Origin: an uncultured Campylobacter sp.
GTDB taxonomy: Bacteria > Campylobacterota > Campylobacteria > Campylobacterales > Campylobacteraceae
Reading direction: 5' to 3'
DNA: 35,755 nt
Assembly (NCBI RefSeq): GCF_938017615.1
Contig: NZ_CALIJA010000058.1
Location: forward strand, 1 to 35,755
The notes below the pieces were generated by a model. That model was not told where the DNA came from. It saw only the letters and a list, made by a program, of their open reading frames with translations, and ran no database searches. This document shows, in pieces, positions 27,618 to 34,937 of this stretch. Every line of letters begins with the position of its first letter. Positions within the stretch are counted from its first letter, which is position 1. The translations under genes were made by a program, and so were the position numbers.

Positions 27618-27656
27618 TATTTTAAAGAAAGAAGTGCCGATACGACGCACCGGCAC
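27618..27656 (-). terminator. Attenuator-like hairpin between rplL and rpoB
   Basis: GTGCCG and CGGCAC (27634-27639 and 27651-27656) form a 6-bp GC-rich stem with an 11-base loop. On the minus strand they are followed by TTCTTTCTTTAAAAT. Enteric bacteria have an attenuator at the same place that lowers rpoBC relative to ribosomal-protein transcription. This is an analogous layout, not a proven homologue. Confidence 0.55.
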
Positions 27657-27689
27657 ACATTTGTATGCGAAATTTTAAAATTCCGCGAT

Positions 27690-28070
27690 TTATTTGAGTT
27701 CGACTTTAGCGCCTGCTTCTTCAAGCTCTTTTTTAGCCTTCTCGGCGTCTTCTTTGTTAAGTCCCTCTTTAAGAACGGACGGAGTAGCCTCGGTAGCGTC
27801 TTTGGCTTCTTTTAGACCAAGGCCCGTTAAGGCGCGAACAACCTTAATTACATTGATTTTCTTATCGCCCGCATCAAGCAATACGACGTCGAATTCCGTT
27901 TTCTCTTCAGCCGCTGCCGCACCTGCGCCGCCAGCACCTGCGCCGCCTGCTACCATAACTGGAGCTGCGCTTACGCCGAATTTTTCTTCGAATTCTTTAA
28001 CTAACTCGCTAAGCTCTAGCACCGAAAGATTAGAGATATACTCTAAAACATCTTCTTTTGAAATTGCCAT
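27690..28070 (-). CDS. rplL: 50S ribosomal protein L7/L12
   Basis: This is a 126-residue acidic stalk protein. The N-terminal dimerisation helices (EDVLEYISNLSVLELSELVKEF), Ala/Gly-rich flexible hinge (AGGAGAGGAGAAAAEEK) and C-terminal factor-binding domain (KINVIKVVRALTGLGLKEAK) are all present. Four to six copies bind L10 and recruit EF-Tu and EF-G. It follows rplJ by 20 bases with a GGAG site and precedes rpoB by about 90 bases containing the attenuator-like hairpin. Confidence 0.98.
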   Translation of the reverse strand: MAISKEDVLEYISNLSVLELSELVKEFEEKFGVSAAPVMVAGGAGAGGAGAAAAEEKTEFDVVLLDAGDKKINVIKVVRALTGLGLKEAKDATEATPSVLKEGLNKEDAEKAKKELEEAGAKVELK

Positions 28071-28090
28071 TTTATTCTCCTAAATTTTAA

Positions 28091-28570
28091 TTAAGCGCTA
28101 GCTTCTTTTTTCTGCTTAAGCGCATTTAAGCCGATCGTAAAATTTTGAATCGGCGCATTCCATACTTGAAGTAACATCGCGATAAGCTCGTCTCTCGAAG
28201 GTATCTTCGAAAGCGCTCTAACCTTATCTACGCCCGCTACTTCCCCATCGATATGAGCAGTCTTGAGCTTAAAAATTTCATTTTTCTCTTCAAATTTAGC
28301 CGCTACTTTACATACAGAAAGCTGCTCGCCCCATAAGAAGATATTGGTATCTTTAAAGCTAAGTCCGTTTTTTTCGGCATTTTTTAAAGCGATATTGGCT
28401 AGGGTGTTTTTGATAACCCGAACCTTTACGCCCGCTTCGCGCGCGCTATTTCTAAGATCTTCAAGCTGCTTAACGCTAAGGCCTTTAAAATCGGAAATTA
28501 CTATAGCTTCGCTAGCTTTGAAAGCCTCGCCAAGCTCCGCTACTATCTTTGATTTTTCGTCTCTCGTCAT
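28091..28570 (-). CDS. rplJ: 50S ribosomal protein L10
   Basis: This is a 159-residue stalk base that binds 23S rRNA and the L7/L12 dimers. The N-terminal rRNA-binding fold (MTRDEKSKIVAELGEAFKAS, IVISDFKGLSVKQLEDLR, VKVRVIKNTLANIAL) and C-terminal helix for L12 binding (FTIGLNALKQKKE) are both seen. It has a strong AAAGGAG site before the ATG. The 113-base leader contains a long hairpin and is where L10-L12 would be expected to repress its own translation. Confidence 0.98.
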   Translation of the reverse strand: MTRDEKSKIVAELGEAFKASEAIVISDFKGLSVKQLEDLRNSAREAGVKVRVIKNTLANIALKNAEKNGLSFKDTNIFLWGEQLSVCKVAAKFEEKNEIFKLKTAHIDGEVAGVDKVRALSKIPSRDELIAMLLQVWNAPIQNFTIGLNALKQKKEASA

Positions 28571-28683
28571 TAGGTCTCCTTTCCGATCGGTGATTTCAAG
28601 CCAAGCGATCGAAATTTTGAAATTTCGATCAATTAAGTTAAAAACCTTGAGCTATCTCCAATCTAAGATAAAAATTTAAAATT
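28571..28683 (-). promoter_or_regulatory. rplJ leader with long hairpin, candidate L10-L12 autoregulatory site
   Basis: The rplA-rplJ spacer holds a near-palindrome at 28607-28630: GATCGAAATTT, 2 bases, AAATTTCGATC. In the minus-strand RNA, flanking CAAG and CTTG can extend the stem with a bulge. L10-L12 complexes bind a leader at this position in other bacteria to control rplJL. The link here is by position and structure only. A promoter inside the spacer is also possible. Confidence 0.45.
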
Positions 28684-29385
28684 TTATTTTAAATCGATTA
28701 TTTCTTGATTATCCAGTGTAACTGCAGGGCTCATAGTAAGTGAAAGCGATGCATGAGTTACGTATCTACCCTTCGCAGTCGCTGGCTTATGCTTATTTAT
28801 GGTTTTAATAAACGTCGTAAGATTGTCTAAAATCTGCTCTTTGCTAAAGCTAGCCTTGCCAAGGCCCGCGTGGATATTTCCCTGCTTATCGACGCGGAAA
28901 TTTACCTGTCCACCCTTAGCATTTTTAACGGCCTGAGCGACATCCATAGTAACGGTACCGGTTTTAGGGTTCGGCATAACGCCTTTTGGACCAAGAATAC
29001 GACCTACCTTACCGACTAGTCCCATTAAATTTGGAGTAGCGATAAGAACATCGAAATTTATATTTCCTTTTTGAATCTCTTCAATCAGATCATCGGCACC
29101 CACGATATCGGCACCCGCTTCGCTAGCCTCGCTAGCCTTTGCGTCTTTTGCGATCACGGCTACGCGAACGCTTTTTCCCGTACCCGCAGGTAAAACGACC
29201 GAGCCGCGCACCATCTGATCGGCATGTCTTGGATCTACGTTTAGTTTAAGAGCGATCTCCACCGTCTCGTCAAATTTAGCAGAAGCTAAAGTTTTTACCG
29301 TGCTTACCGCTTCGTCTACACTATAAATTTTATTTACGTCAACTTTTTTTAAAAGTTCGTTGAATCTTTTTGAATTTTTTGGCAT
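28684..29385 (-). CDS. rplA: 50S ribosomal protein L1
   Basis: This is a 233-residue L1 stalk protein. It has the two-domain fold signatures ASAKFDETVEIALKLNVDPR and LMGLVGKVGRILGPKGVMPNPKTGTVT, with the C-terminal TAKGRYVTHASLSLTMSPAV. Length is normal. In many bacteria L1 represses translation of the rplKA message by binding the mRNA. The 56-base rplK-rplA spacer here holds a stem ACCGCT...AGCGGT, but I cannot show it is the L1 site. Confidence 0.98.
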   Translation of the reverse strand: MPKNSKRFNELLKKVDVNKIYSVDEAVSTVKTLASAKFDETVEIALKLNVDPRHADQMVRGSVVLPAGTGKSVRVAVIAKDAKASEASEAGADIVGADDLIEEIQKGNINFDVLIATPNLMGLVGKVGRILGPKGVMPNPKTGTVTMDVAQAVKNAKGGQVNFRVDKQGNIHAGLGKASFSKEQILDNLTTFIKTINKHKPATAKGRYVTHASLSLTMSPAVTLDNQEIIDLK

Positions 29386-29441
29386 ATATTTCTCCGCAAT
29401 TAAAGTGCTACCGCTTTTTTAAACCTTAGCGGTCAAAAGGT

Positions 29442-29867
29442 CTAGTCAGTGACCGTAATACCCATAGAACGAGCCGAACCCGCTATAATCCTAGCAGCCT
29501 GCTCTCTATCTTTGGTATTCAGATCGGCGATCTTTTTCTCGACGATCTCTAAAACCTGAGCTTTCGTTAAGGACGCTACCTTCTTTTTAAGAGGGTTATC
29601 CGAACCTTTATCTATCTTCGCCGCTTTTTTGATCAAATCCGTCGCAGGCGGTTGCTTAGTGATGAAAGTAAAGCTTTTATCGGCGTAAACCGTGATGATA
29701 ACAGGAATGTTGAAGCCTGCCATATCTTTGGTTCGCTCGTTAAACGCTTTGCAAAATTCCATAATATTAACGCCCTTTTGACCTAGTGCAGGACCTACCG
29801 GCGGGCTTGGATTTGCTTTTGCGGCCGCTATTTGCAGCTTGATTTCGCCAACAACTTTCTTAGCCAT
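29442..29867 (-). CDS. rplK: 50S ribosomal protein L11
   Basis: This is a 141-residue protein of the GTPase-associated centre. The proline-rich N-terminal segment PSPPVGPALGQKGVNIMEFCKAFN and the C-terminal 23S rRNA-binding end ARIIAGSARSMGITVTD are intact. It follows nusG by 20 bases with AAGGAG upstream of the ATG. Confidence 0.98.
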   Translation of the reverse strand: MAKKVVGEIKLQIAAAKANPSPPVGPALGQKGVNIMEFCKAFNERTKDMAGFNIPVIITVYADKSFTFITKQPPATDLIKKAAKIDKGSDNPLKKKVASLTKAQVLEIVEKKIADLNTKDREQAARIIAGSARSMGITVTD

Positions 29868-29887
29868 AAATTTACTCCTTATAAAAT

Positions 29888-30418
29888 TTAAATAATCTTT
29901 TCAACTTGCGAGTATGAAATTTCAATCGGCGTACTTCGTCCGAAGATCGAAACATTAAGGCGAAGCTTGCCGTGGATCATATCATACTCTTCTACGATGC
30001 CGTTGAAATTAGCAAAAGGTCCGTCGACGATCCTAACCGTCTCTCCGTCTTCAAAATTTATCTTCGGCTTAGGAGCCTCGCGATTATTGATCTTTTCTAG
30101 AATTATTTCGATATCTTTTTCCGGTAGCGGAGAGGGTTTTTTCGCCTCGCCGATAAAGCGACTGACCTTAGGCAGCATCTGAATTCTATGCCATAAAGTG
30201 GTATCCAAATCTAAATTTGCAAAACAATACCCTGGATATAAGCTACGCTCTTTAATGGTTTGCTTTGTATTTTTGACCTCTATAACATCTTCGGTAGGCA
30301 CTAGCACTTCGCCGATCTTAGCCTCAAGTGCTTCGTCTTGCTTTAGCGCTTCTATTGCACGCTTTACCGCCATCTCGCTGCCGGCGTAAGTTTGTATCGC
30401 ATACCATTTATTTGCCAT
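29888..30418 (-). CDS. nusG: Transcription termination/antitermination factor NusG
   Basis: This is a 176-residue factor that binds RNA polymerase and couples it to Rho or the ribosome. The NGN domain (KWYAIQTYAGSEMAVKRAIE, LYPGYCFANLDLD, VSRFIGEAKKPSPLP) and KOW domain (FEDGETVRIVDGPFANFNGIVEEYD) appear in the usual order without insertion. It lies 14 bases after secE, the standard pairing. Confidence 0.98.
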   Translation of the reverse strand: MANKWYAIQTYAGSEMAVKRAIEALKQDEALEAKIGEVLVPTEDVIEVKNTKQTIKERSLYPGYCFANLDLDTTLWHRIQMLPKVSRFIGEAKKPSPLPEKDIEIILEKINNREAPKPKINFEDGETVRIVDGPFANFNGIVEEYDMIHGKLRLNVSIFGRSTPIEISYSQVEKII

Positions 30419-30432
30419 ATTGCGATCCTTAC

Positions 30433-30606
30433 TTAAGCAGTTATCAAAGCGGACATAATAAGATCCACTAGCGCTAAAAACAGTGCAATAACTACGACTA
30501 CGACTACTACAGAGATATATGCTGTTTTAGTTTGATCTTTAGTCGGGAAAATTACCTTATCTAACTCTACTTTTGCTTGTTTATAATACTCTTTTACTTT
30601 TTCCAT
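30433..30606 (-). CDS. secE: Preprotein translocase subunit SecE
   Basis: This is a 57-residue single-helix form of SecE, as usual outside enteric bacteria. MEKVKEYYKQAKVELDKVIFP is the amphipathic cytoplasmic helix, and a helix of mostly Val, Ile, Ala and Leu follows. A GAGGA site supports the start at 30606. The longer in-frame frame would run into the tRNA-Trp gene, whose CCA end is only 12 bases upstream. SecE thus has an extremely short leader after tRNA processing. Confidence 0.96.
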   Translation of the reverse strand: MEKVKEYYKQAKVELDKVIFPTKDQTKTAYISVVVVVVVIALFLALVDLIMSALITA

Positions 30607-30618
30607 ACCCAATCCTCG

Positions 30619-30694
30619 TGGCAGGGCAAGAGGGATTCGAACCCCCAACCATCGGATTTGGAATCCGGCGCTCTACCGTTGGAGCTATTGCCCT
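30619..30694 (-). tRNA. tRNA-Trp (CCA)
   Basis: This is a 76-base cloverleaf on the minus strand with acceptor AGGGCAA/TTGCCCT, anticodon loop ATTCCAAAT carrying CCA, T arm GGGGGTTCGAATCCC and an encoded CCA tail. It sits between rpmG and secE and is probably excised from their common transcript. Confidence 0.97.
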
Positions 30695-30702
30695 ATAAAC
30701 AA

Positions 30703-30876
30703 TTAGCCTTTTAACTTTACTTCTTTATGAAGCGTGTGCTTTTTTAATCTAGGGCAATATTTTTTAAGTTCTAGTTTTTCGGTCGTAGTTTTGCTATTTT
30801 TATAAGTAGTATAGTTAATATCGCCACTTTCGGAGCATTTTAATCCGACCTTTACTCTACTTGAATTCTTTGCCAT
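30703..30876 (-). CDS. rpmG: 50S ribosomal protein L33
   Basis: This is a 57-residue protein: MAKNSSRVKVGLKCSESGDI, NYTTYKNSK, TEKLELKKYCPRLKKHTLHK, EVKLKG. It is too short for most gene callers. AAGGAAACC precedes the ATG. Of the four zinc-ribbon cysteines in the classical form, only Cys14 and Cys41 remain (KCSES instead of CxxC, YCPRL instead of CxxC). This is a zinc-independent (C-minus) variant. It lies directly after the tuf terminator and before tRNA-Trp. Confidence 0.95.
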   Translation of the reverse strand: MAKNSSRVKVGLKCSESGDINYTTYKNSKTTTEKLELKKYCPRLKKHTLHKEVKLKG

Positions 30877-30891
30877 TTGGTTTCCTTGAAT

Positions 30892-30925
30892 AAAAAAGCA
30901 AGCGGAATTTTAAAATTCCGCTTGC
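30892..30925 (-). terminator. Strong rho-independent terminator after tuf
   Basis: A perfect 28-base palindrome (GCAAGCGGAATTTT and its complement, 30898-30925) lies just past the tuf stop. On the minus strand it is followed by six T. A run of A on the other side makes it symmetric. It should end most tuf transcripts, 21 bases before the rpmG start. Confidence 0.85.
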
Positions 30926-30932
30926 AAAAAAA

Positions 30933-32132
30933 TTAAGCGATGATTTTCGAAACGACGCCTGAACCTACGGTATGACCGCCTTCGCGAATCGCGAAGCGAG
31001 TACCTTGCTCAAGAGCGATCGGAGCAATTAGCTCAACGGTGATTTTAACGTTATCGCCAGGCATTACCATCTCCGTTCCCTCAGGAAGGGTAATCGAACC
31101 GGTAACATCTGTCGTACGAACGTAAAACTGCGGTCTATAATTATTAAAGAATGGAGTATGGCGTCCGCCCTCTTCTTTAGTTAGGATATAAACCTCGCCC
31201 TCAAATTTAGTATGAGGAGTGATAGATTTTGGTTTGCATAAAACCATACCGCGCTCTACTTCCTCTTTCTTAGTACCGCGCAATAAAACACCTACGTTAT
31301 CGCCGGCTTCACCTTGATCCATCTCTTTTCTAAACATCTCAACGCCGGTAACGGTAGTAGTTTGAGTAGGTTTAATACCTACGATCTCGATAGTATCGCC
31401 AACTTTAACTATACCTTTTTCGATTCTACCGGTTACAACGGTACCACGACCGGAAATCGAGAAAATATCTTCGATCGGAAGAAGGAAATCTTTATCGGTA
31501 TCGCGAACAGGAGTTGGAATATAGCTATCAACGGCATCCATAAGCTCCATAATCTTTGCAGACCACTCACCATCTTGTCCGGCTTTAGCCTCTTCAAGAG
31601 CCTTAAGCGCAGAACCTTTAATGATCGGAGTCTCGTCGCCAGGGAATTTATACTCTTTTAAAAGATCTCTAACTTCCTCTTCGACTAGCTCTAAAAGATC
31701 CGGATCATCGACCATATCGGTTTTGTTTAGGAAAACTACGATATAAGGAACGCCTACCTGGCGAGAAAGCAAGATGTGCTCGCGAGTTTGAGGCATAGGA
31801 CCATCTGCAGCAGAGACAACTAAAATAGCGCCGTCCATCTGAGCCGCGCCGGTAATCATATTTTTTACGTAGTCGGCGTGACCAGGGCAGTCAACGTGAG
31901 CATAGTGACGTTTCTCGGTCTCATATTCGATGTGAGACGTAGCGATAGTAATACCGCGCTCTTTTTCCTCTGGAGCGTTATCGATATTGTCGTAGTCTTT
32001 TAGCTCGGCTAGACCCTTCCTGGAAAGAACAGCAGAAATAGCAGCTGTCAAAGTAGTCTTACCATGGTCAACGTGACCGATGGTACCAATGTTTACGTGT
32101 GGCTTGTTACGATTAAATTTTTCTTTAGCCAT
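30933..32132 (-). CDS. tuf: Translation elongation factor Tu
   Basis: This is a 399-residue GTPase delivering aminoacyl-tRNA to the ribosome. It has G1 GHVDHGKT (19-26), RGITIATSHIEYET, G3 DCPGH, G4 NKTD and the usual domains II and III ending HTVGSGVVSKIIA. The second of two tandem ATGs is used: GGAGG is 5 bases from it but only 2 from the first. It is the first protein gene after four tRNAs in the operon, with a terminator behind it. Only one tuf is seen in this window. Confidence 0.98.
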   Translation of the reverse strand: MAKEKFNRNKPHVNIGTIGHVDHGKTTLTAAISAVLSRKGLAELKDYDNIDNAPEEKERGITIATSHIEYETEKRHYAHVDCPGHADYVKNMITGAAQMDGAILVVSAADGPMPQTREHILLSRQVGVPYIVVFLNKTDMVDDPDLLELVEEEVRDLLKEYKFPGDETPIIKGSALKALEEAKAGQDGEWSAKIMELMDAVDSYIPTPVRDTDKDFLLPIEDIFSISGRGTVVTGRIEKGIVKVGDTIEIVGIKPTQTTTVTGVEMFRKEMDQGEAGDNVGVLLRGTKKEEVERGMVLCKPKSITPHTKFEGEVYILTKEEGGRHTPFFNNYRPQFYVRTTDVTGSITLPEGTEMVMPGDNVKITVELIAPIALEQGTRFAIREGGHTVGSGVVSKIIA

Positions 32133-32188
32133 CATATCCTCCGTTATTGATTTGTGGATTACACAACAAACTAAGCGACTCTATTTTA

Positions 32189-32263
<75 letters not shown>

Positions 32264-32376
32264 CTAAACTCAGGCAAAGAGAAATCGCTACCAATACCCA
32301 ACAATGCGACCAAAATTTAGATTATGTAAGCATATAAAAGCAGTTAAGTTTTACAGCTCCCAGTAAACCTAAATGG

Positions 32377-32453
32377 TGGAGCGGGAAACGGGGCTCGAAC
32401 CCGCGACCCTCAGCTTGGAAGGCTGATGCTCTAGCCAACTGAGCTAATCCCGC
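32377..32453 (-). tRNA. tRNA-Gly (TCC)
   Basis: Minus-strand cloverleaf with acceptor GCGGGA/TCCCGC, anticodon loop CTTCCAA (TCC) in stem TCAGC/GCTGA, T arm with GGTTCGAGCC, and encoded CCA. About 113 bases separate it from tRNA-Thr (GGT). Confidence 0.97.
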
Positions 32454-32465
32454 ATCAAAAATTCA

Positions 32466-32550
<85 letters not shown>

Positions 32551-32586
32551 CTTTGATGAAATCTGGTCAAACACTGTTACAAAAAA

Positions 32587-32662
32587 TGGAGCTGGTGGAC
32601 GGGATCGAACCGCCGACCCACTGCTTACAAGGCAGTAGCTCTACCAGCTGAGCTACACCAGC
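32587..32662 (-). tRNA. tRNA-Thr (TGT)
   Basis: Minus-strand cloverleaf with acceptor GCTGGTG/CACCAGC, anticodon loop CTTGTAA (TGT) in stem ACTGC/GCAGT, and encoded CCA. It is the first transcribed gene of the tRNA-tuf operon, about 20 bases after the -10. Confidence 0.97.
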
Positions 32663-32682
32663 ATTTTGAAATTGAAGTGGCA

Positions 32683-32711
32683 ATTATAACCGAAAAATCC
32701 CCAATTGTCAA
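32683..32711 (-). promoter_or_regulatory. Consensus sigma-70 promoter of the tRNA-tuf operon
   Basis: TTGACA (32706-32711) and TATAAT (32683-32688) are both perfect and exactly 17 bases apart on the minus strand. Transcription would start near 32676, about 14 bases before tRNA-Thr (TGT). Most other promoters here lack a recognisable -35. Confidence 0.9.
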
Positions 32712-32751
32712 GGCTAAAACAGCCTATTTTAAAATTTCATAAAATTTCTGC

Positions 32752-32757
32752 TATAAT
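32752..32757 (+). promoter_or_regulatory. -10 element (TGCTATAAT) of the small coiled-coil gene
   Basis: TATAAT preceded by TGC (extended -10) lies 31 bases before the ATG at 32789. It faces away from the tRNA promoter, with about 40 bases between the two. Confidence 0.65.
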
Positions 32758-32788
32758 GCGCGCAATTTTAAATTTTAAGGAATTTTAT

Positions 32789-33001
32789 ATGAAAATCGTA
32801 CCTTGGATTATCATAGTTTTTATGATTTATTTGATTTATTATTTTATCTCCCGCTCCGAAAAGCGTCTAAATACCCTTGAAAAGCGCTTAAATAAGATAG
32901 AAGAAAACTTAAGCGAGATAAAAAAGGCTACCGAAGCCAACAGGCTTTTGATCGAAGAAGCAAAGCTGGACTCTGAAGATGACGCAAAAGAGCAAGAATA
33001 A
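32789..33001 (+). CDS. Small membrane-anchored coiled-coil protein
   Basis: This is a 70-residue protein. MKIVPWIIIVFMIYLIYYF is a single N-terminal membrane helix, followed by SEKRLNTLEKRLNKIEENLS and a long charged heptad-like coil ending DDAKEQE. AAGGAA about 8 bases before ATG 32789 supports this start over the longer in-frame one at 32705, which lies upstream of the promoter. The layout resembles small FtsB- or PspB-like assembly or scaffolding proteins, but I recognise no family. It is monocistronic. Confidence 0.7.
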   Translation: MKIVPWIIIVFMIYLIYYFISRSEKRLNTLEKRLNKIEENLSEIKKATEANRLLIEEAKLDSEDDAKEQE

Positions 33002-33407
33002 AATTAAATTTAAATCCATGATCTCGCTAGCTTAGCCTTTTTGCCAAATATCTCGTGCTAAAAATTACGAATATATTTTTATACGCACTTTGACATTTTT
33101 GAAAGAAATTTTGCCCCAACGTCAAAACCACAAAGTGCAAGAAGCCCATGCGTAACTAATTTGAAATTTTACGAAATTTAAAATTCGCGCTTTAATCCTG
33201 CAACGATAAGCAAATCCACGCGAATTAATAAATCAAAATTCCAGCCATTAGCCGCAAATTCCATAGAATTTCAAATAATACCGCGTAAAATTAGAATTCC
33301 TGCCAAAATCCATCCCTCAATTCAACTTCTTAAAATTTTGCGCAAATCCCTCAGCTAAAATTCTAAACTACAAAATTTTAGTATTTAAAATCACATTACT
33401 CAACCCC
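33002..33407. other. AT-rich spacer
   Basis: No convincing frame. It holds an inverted repeat, GCACTTTG (33085-33092) and CAAAGTGC (33131-33138), with partly complementary TTTGAC/GTCAAA inside. This could be the end hairpin of the small coiled-coil gene's transcript or a site for a dimeric protein. The rest is AAATTTTA-rich. Confidence 0.4.
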
Positions 33408-33503
33408 GCCGTAGAGCAAAACCTGTGGGCTTGCCCCCCGTGCACCGCTTCAGGCTGCTTTGTCCAAAAGCTCAAAGACGCAAACCGCAACCTTTACAAG
33501 CTA
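33408..33503 (-). ncRNA. Candidate structured RNA (GC-rich island in AT-rich spacer)
   Basis: Three nested complementary pairs occur in order around one loop: 33496-33500 with 33422-33426, 33480-33486 (GCAAACC on plus) with 33428-33434, and 33473-33477 with 33458-33462. Two of the three pairs contain a position that is a G-U wobble only when the minus strand is the RNA, and a C-A mismatch on the plus strand. That points to minus-strand transcription. The loop side contains AAAGCAGCC, reminiscent of the SRP RNA helix-8 3' strand. However, the 5' side (GAGC) and tetraloop do not match the SRP consensus well. A TATCAT just upstream could be its -10. Nature unproven. Confidence 0.38.
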
Positions 33504-33621
33504 ATGATAAAATTTAATCATAATTTTTAAAAACCAAAATTTCAAAAGCACGGAATTTTGTCCCAGGATGTGAATTGAGTAAAAAGCTAACGAAATGCAG
33601 GAATTTCACAAATGTTAAATT

Positions 33622-34926
33622 TTATCCATTGGAATTTTCCTCGCTCACAAGCGCTTCAGCGATGAGCTCCAGCGGATTTACGCACCTCATCTGCGAGCCA
33701 TTTAAAGAAAGCGAGTTATTTAGCTGCATCCTGCACGCACTGCACTCAGCAGAGACTACGCGCACGGGTAGATCCGCCATTGCGCGCACCTTAGCTAATC
33801 CTGCTTCACGCGCGAGCTCGTAACGCTCGGTCTGCATCGTCACACCGCCAAATCCGCAGCATTTATTAAGTTCATCCATCTCGGTTATTTCGTAGTTTTG
33901 AGCGAGCAAGCCGCGCGGCTCTTTCCAAATACCCTGCATTTTGCGGGCATGGCACGGATCGTGATAGGTAATCGCTAAAGCCCTTTTGCCGCGGCGCATC
34001 AAAAGATCACTTAAGTTTGTAAATTTATAAAAGTATTCGCTCGCCATAAAAATTTTACTCGCAAGCTTTTGCGCACGGGCTTTCCATTGCGGCTCGTTTT
34101 CAAAAAAATGCGCGTAATCCACCCGCAGCATTGCAGAGCACGTAGCCTCAGGCACTATAATCGCATCAAGAGCAGGCAGAGCTTTTTCGAAATATGCTAT
34201 ATTAAATTTTGCCACGCGTTCAACCGCTGCAAAATCTCCCGTAAAATACGCAGGGGCGCCGCAACAGGCTTGTTCCTTCATCAAATTTACGTTTAGCTTT
34301 AGCGCTCGCGCGATATGTAGAACCGCCTCGCCTACGCCCGTGTAAGCGTAGTTTGCCATGCAGCCTATAAAAATTCCGATAGTTTTTTCGCCGCCGTTGT
34401 CGATAAGCTCTGCATGAGAGTTCATAAAGCTTTTTTTCGCAGGAGCAGGCAGCAGGCGCTCTTTTTTAAGTAGTGGCAAGTCAAATCTAGGCGACATAGA
34501 GCTTTGCGTATCTTTTCGCATCTTAAAGCCACAGCTAAGAAACACGTATCCAAGCGCTGCTGCTAGATCCAGTGCTTTGCGGTGCCCGAGCAGCCAAAAC
34601 GCAGCTTTTTTGTACCACGCGATGCCAAATTTTTCCGCAATGCGCGCGCGAACATTCTCGATTGCCGTATCTATGGGCAAAGACTCGCCGCAAATATCTA
34701 CGCAGTTGGTGCATAAAAAGCAGCTTTCAAAAATTTTCTTAGCGTTTTTATCAAGCTTTAGTTCATTCCTGCCGTAAGCGCCCAAAAGATCCACAAAACC
34801 GCGCGGGCTCGTTACTTCATCGCCGTTAATGCCATGAATCGTGCAGACTTGGATACATTTACCACATTTTACGCAACGCTCGCTAAGTGCCGCAAAATCG
34901 AACGCTCCAAGCTTTGCCCTACTCAT
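33622..34926 (-). CDS. Fe-S oxidoreductase with two [4Fe-4S] and two CCG domains (GlcF/LutA-HdrB type)
   Basis: This is a 434-residue cytoplasmic or membrane-associated electron carrier. N-terminal ferredoxin motifs CVKCGKCIQVC and CFLCTNCVDIC bind two [4Fe-4S] clusters. Two cysteine-rich CCG domains follow, ending in CCGAPAYF (with GCMANYAYT ahead) and CCGFGG (with YHDPCHARK and CSACRMQ around it). This is the order of glycolate oxidase GlcF, LutA and heterodisulfide-reductase subunits, but the substrate is unknown. The start ATG 34926 (MSRAKLGAF) is preferred over a GTG two codons earlier. It lies 11 bases after hemN. From memory, C. jejuni has the same HemN-then-Fe-S-reductase order (Cj0992c-Cj0991c), suggesting a shared redox role. 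Confidence 0.85.
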   Translation of the reverse strand: MSRAKLGAFDFAALSERCVKCGKCIQVCTIHGINGDEVTSPRGFVDLLGAYGRNELKLDKNAKKIFESCFLCTNCVDICGESLPIDTAIENVRARIAEKFGIAWYKKAAFWLLGHRKALDLAAALGYVFLSCGFKMRKDTQSSMSPRFDLPLLKKERLLPAPAKKSFMNSHAELIDNGGEKTIGIFIGCMANYAYTGVGEAVLHIARALKLNVNLMKEQACCGAPAYFTGDFAAVERVAKFNIAYFEKALPALDAIIVPEATCSAMLRVDYAHFFENEPQWKARAQKLASKIFMASEYFYKFTNLSDLLMRRGKRALAITYHDPCHARKMQGIWKEPRGLLAQNYEITEMDELNKCCGFGGVTMQTERYELAREAGLAKVRAMADLPVRVVSAECSACRMQLNNSLSLNGSQMRCVNPLELIAEALVSEENSNG

Positions 34927-34937
34927 AGCCACACTGC

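Noticed and set aside
33300..33528. Plus-strand frame reading NPAVEQNLWACPPCTASG... in the long spacer
   Set aside because: No start or ribosome-binding site, Cys/Pro-rich oddity, and it lies antisense to the better-supported RNA fold.
33622..34932. Longer start (GTG 34932) for the Fe-S reductase
   Set aside because: It adds only two residues. The ATG at 34926 gives the N-terminus MSRAKLGAF recalled from homologues.
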